In this document: piece by piece, positions 7,323 to 8,042 of the stretch
Layout: every line of letters starts with the position of its first letter
Numbering within the stretch: the first letter of the stretch is position 1
Source: Alistipes sp.
GTDB lineage: Bacteria; Bacteroidota; Bacteroidia; Bacteroidales; Rikenellaceae
Direction of reading: 5' to 3'
Assembly (NCBI GenBank): GCA_017380275.1
Contig: JAFOEH010000116.1
Span: forward strand, 1 to 8,042
DNA length: 8,042 nucleotides
Translations under genes and position numbers: made by a program
The notes under the pieces: generated by a model
What the model was told of the DNA's origin: nothing
Databases searched by the model: none
Seen by the model: the letters and a program-made list of their open reading frames with translations, nothing else

Positions 7323-8003
7323 ATGAACTATTACGACGAAAAAGACGATCGCCCCAAACTCTATGGAGGTGTAGCCGCCGCCGTATATGTGGTGTTGGTA
7401 GCAGCTGCTATGCTGCTCACCTACATCCCCATTACCATCGCCGAGATTCCCGAGATGATGGTAATCGAGATTGAGGAGATGGAGCCCGAGCCGCCGCGTC
7501 CGGTCATCACGACCGAGGCTCCGCGCCACGAGCGCCTCTCCACCACCACGCAGAACTCGCAGCAGGTGAGTGGCACGGACCAGACTACGCAGACGGTCAA
7601 TCGTCGCGCCATCTTCCATAGTAATAAGGGCGGTGTGGATGAGCCTGAGGATTTGGGTAATCCCTACGCTCGCGAAGGCGACGAAAACCTCGCAAAAGGC
7701 GATGGCGGCGGTCTTAATCCCGTTGGAAACGACCAGCTCGACGAGGGCCTTCGCGGTCGCGGATTGGTGGGTAATCTGCCCGTTCCCTCCTATCCGGGTA
7801 ATGCGAGCGGCAAGATCGTTATCCGCGTTGCGGTCAATCAGCACGGTCAGGTAACCTCGGCTGCCTACGAGCCTCGTGGCTCAACCTCATCGGATGCGGC
7901 ACTTATCGCCGCAGCTATCGAGGCGGCCAAGCGTGCCCGCTTCACCGAGAGCCGCAGCTTTGCGCAGGGCGGCACGATAACCTATAACTTCCGTTTGAAC
8001 TAA
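7323..8003 (+). CDS. tonB: TonB-family energy transducer
   Basis: TonB links the ExbB/ExbD motor to TonB-dependent outer-membrane receptors such as SusC-type transporters. The 226-residue protein has a short cytoplasmic start (MNYYDEKDDRPKLYGG), one membrane anchor at about 15-36, an acidic and proline-containing stretch (EIEEMEPEPPRP, 49-60), a polar Ser/Thr/Gln region, a Gly-rich segment (about 119-149) and a C-terminal TonB-like domain from about 150 (LPVPSYP, then GKIVIRVAVNQHGQV and a closing TITYNFRLN strand). The pattern LP.P.YP followed by G.V.I.V...G.V is typical of Bacteroidota TonB proteins next to exbBD. The spacer lacks the long Pro-Lys/Pro-Glu repeats of E. coli TonB. It is the fifth gene of the run; its TAA overlaps the next ATG by one base. 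A TolA-like role cannot be excluded, since the C-terminal folds are related. Confidence 0.85.
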   Translation: MNYYDEKDDRPKLYGGVAAAVYVVLVAAAMLLTYIPITIAEIPEMMVIEIEEMEPEPPRPVITTEAPRHERLSTTTQNSQQVSGTDQTTQTVNRRAIFHSNKGGVDEPEDLGNPYAREGDENLAKGDGGGLNPVGNDQLDEGLRGRGLVGNLPVPSYPGNASGKIVIRVAVNQHGQVTSAAYEPRGSTSSDAALIAAAIEAAKRARFTESRSFAQGGTITYNFRLN

Positions 8004-8042
8004 TGCCTATGAGAAGATTTTTATTCACTCTGCTTCTATTGC
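8003..8042 (+). CDS. Start of an exported protein, cut by the window end
   Basis: An ATG at 8003 shares its A with the TAA stop of tonB (TAATG), and a second in-frame ATG follows at 8009. The 13 visible codons read MPMRRFLFTLLLL: two arginines and then a hydrophobic run, as in the first part of a signal peptide or signal anchor. The one-base overlap suggests translational coupling to tonB and membership of the same operon. The product cannot be named from so little sequence; a cytoplasmic enzyme is unlikely if this start is right. Confidence 0.6.
   Translation, partial: MPMRRFLFTLLLL

Noticed and set aside
7248..7844. Minus-strand open frame of 198 codons antisense to tonB
   Set aside because: Fully overlaps the convincing tonB gene, shows no domain, and would run against the operon direction.

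Overview
The window looks like chromosomal core sequence from a member of the Bacteroidota, most likely a Bacteroidales gut-type organism and possibly Alistipes/Rikenellaceae. The genus is an inference from protein character and gene order, with no database search. The reasons are a moderately GC-rich genome with AT-rich intergenic gaps, a near absence of Shine-Dalgarno sequences, a Bacteroidota-type -7 box (TAnnTTTG) before the large gene, and a TamB and an ExbB/ExbD/TonB set of Bacteroidota type. No stretch longer than 80 bases lacks a gene, and I see no RNA gene, insertion sequence, CRISPR array or other mobile element.

Layout. (1) Positions 1-1076, minus strand: tsaD, the tRNA threonylcarbamoyladenosine (t6A) transferase subunit, ending in a compact UUCG-loop terminator at the window edge. 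As given, tsaD carries a one-base deletion at about position 240 that cuts off the last 63 residues; adding one base restores a full 342-residue protein. (2) Positions 1077-1153: a short AT-rich divergent control region with a perfect 10-bp inverted repeat and a good -7 box for the plus strand. (3) Positions 1154-8042, plus strand: a tightly packed run of six genes: tamB (1539 residues), exbB, exbD, a small TIGR04076-type protein with four cysteines, tonB, and the first 13 codons of a gene that begins with a signal-peptide-like sequence. Gaps are 40, 6, 44, 43 and -1 bases, with no terminator between genes, so one operon is the simplest reading.

How the genes may work together. TamB-type proteins are long beta-rich bridges anchored in the inner membrane that reach the outer membrane and serve outer-membrane protein assembly and/or lipid transfer. 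ExbB/ExbD form a proton-driven motor and TonB carries its force to the outer membrane. Placing the bridge protein first in the same operon as a complete motor, with an uncharacterised cysteine protein between exbD and tonB, suggests (inference only) a shared or energised envelope function. That arrangement and the tsaD frameshift are the two points most worth a second look.
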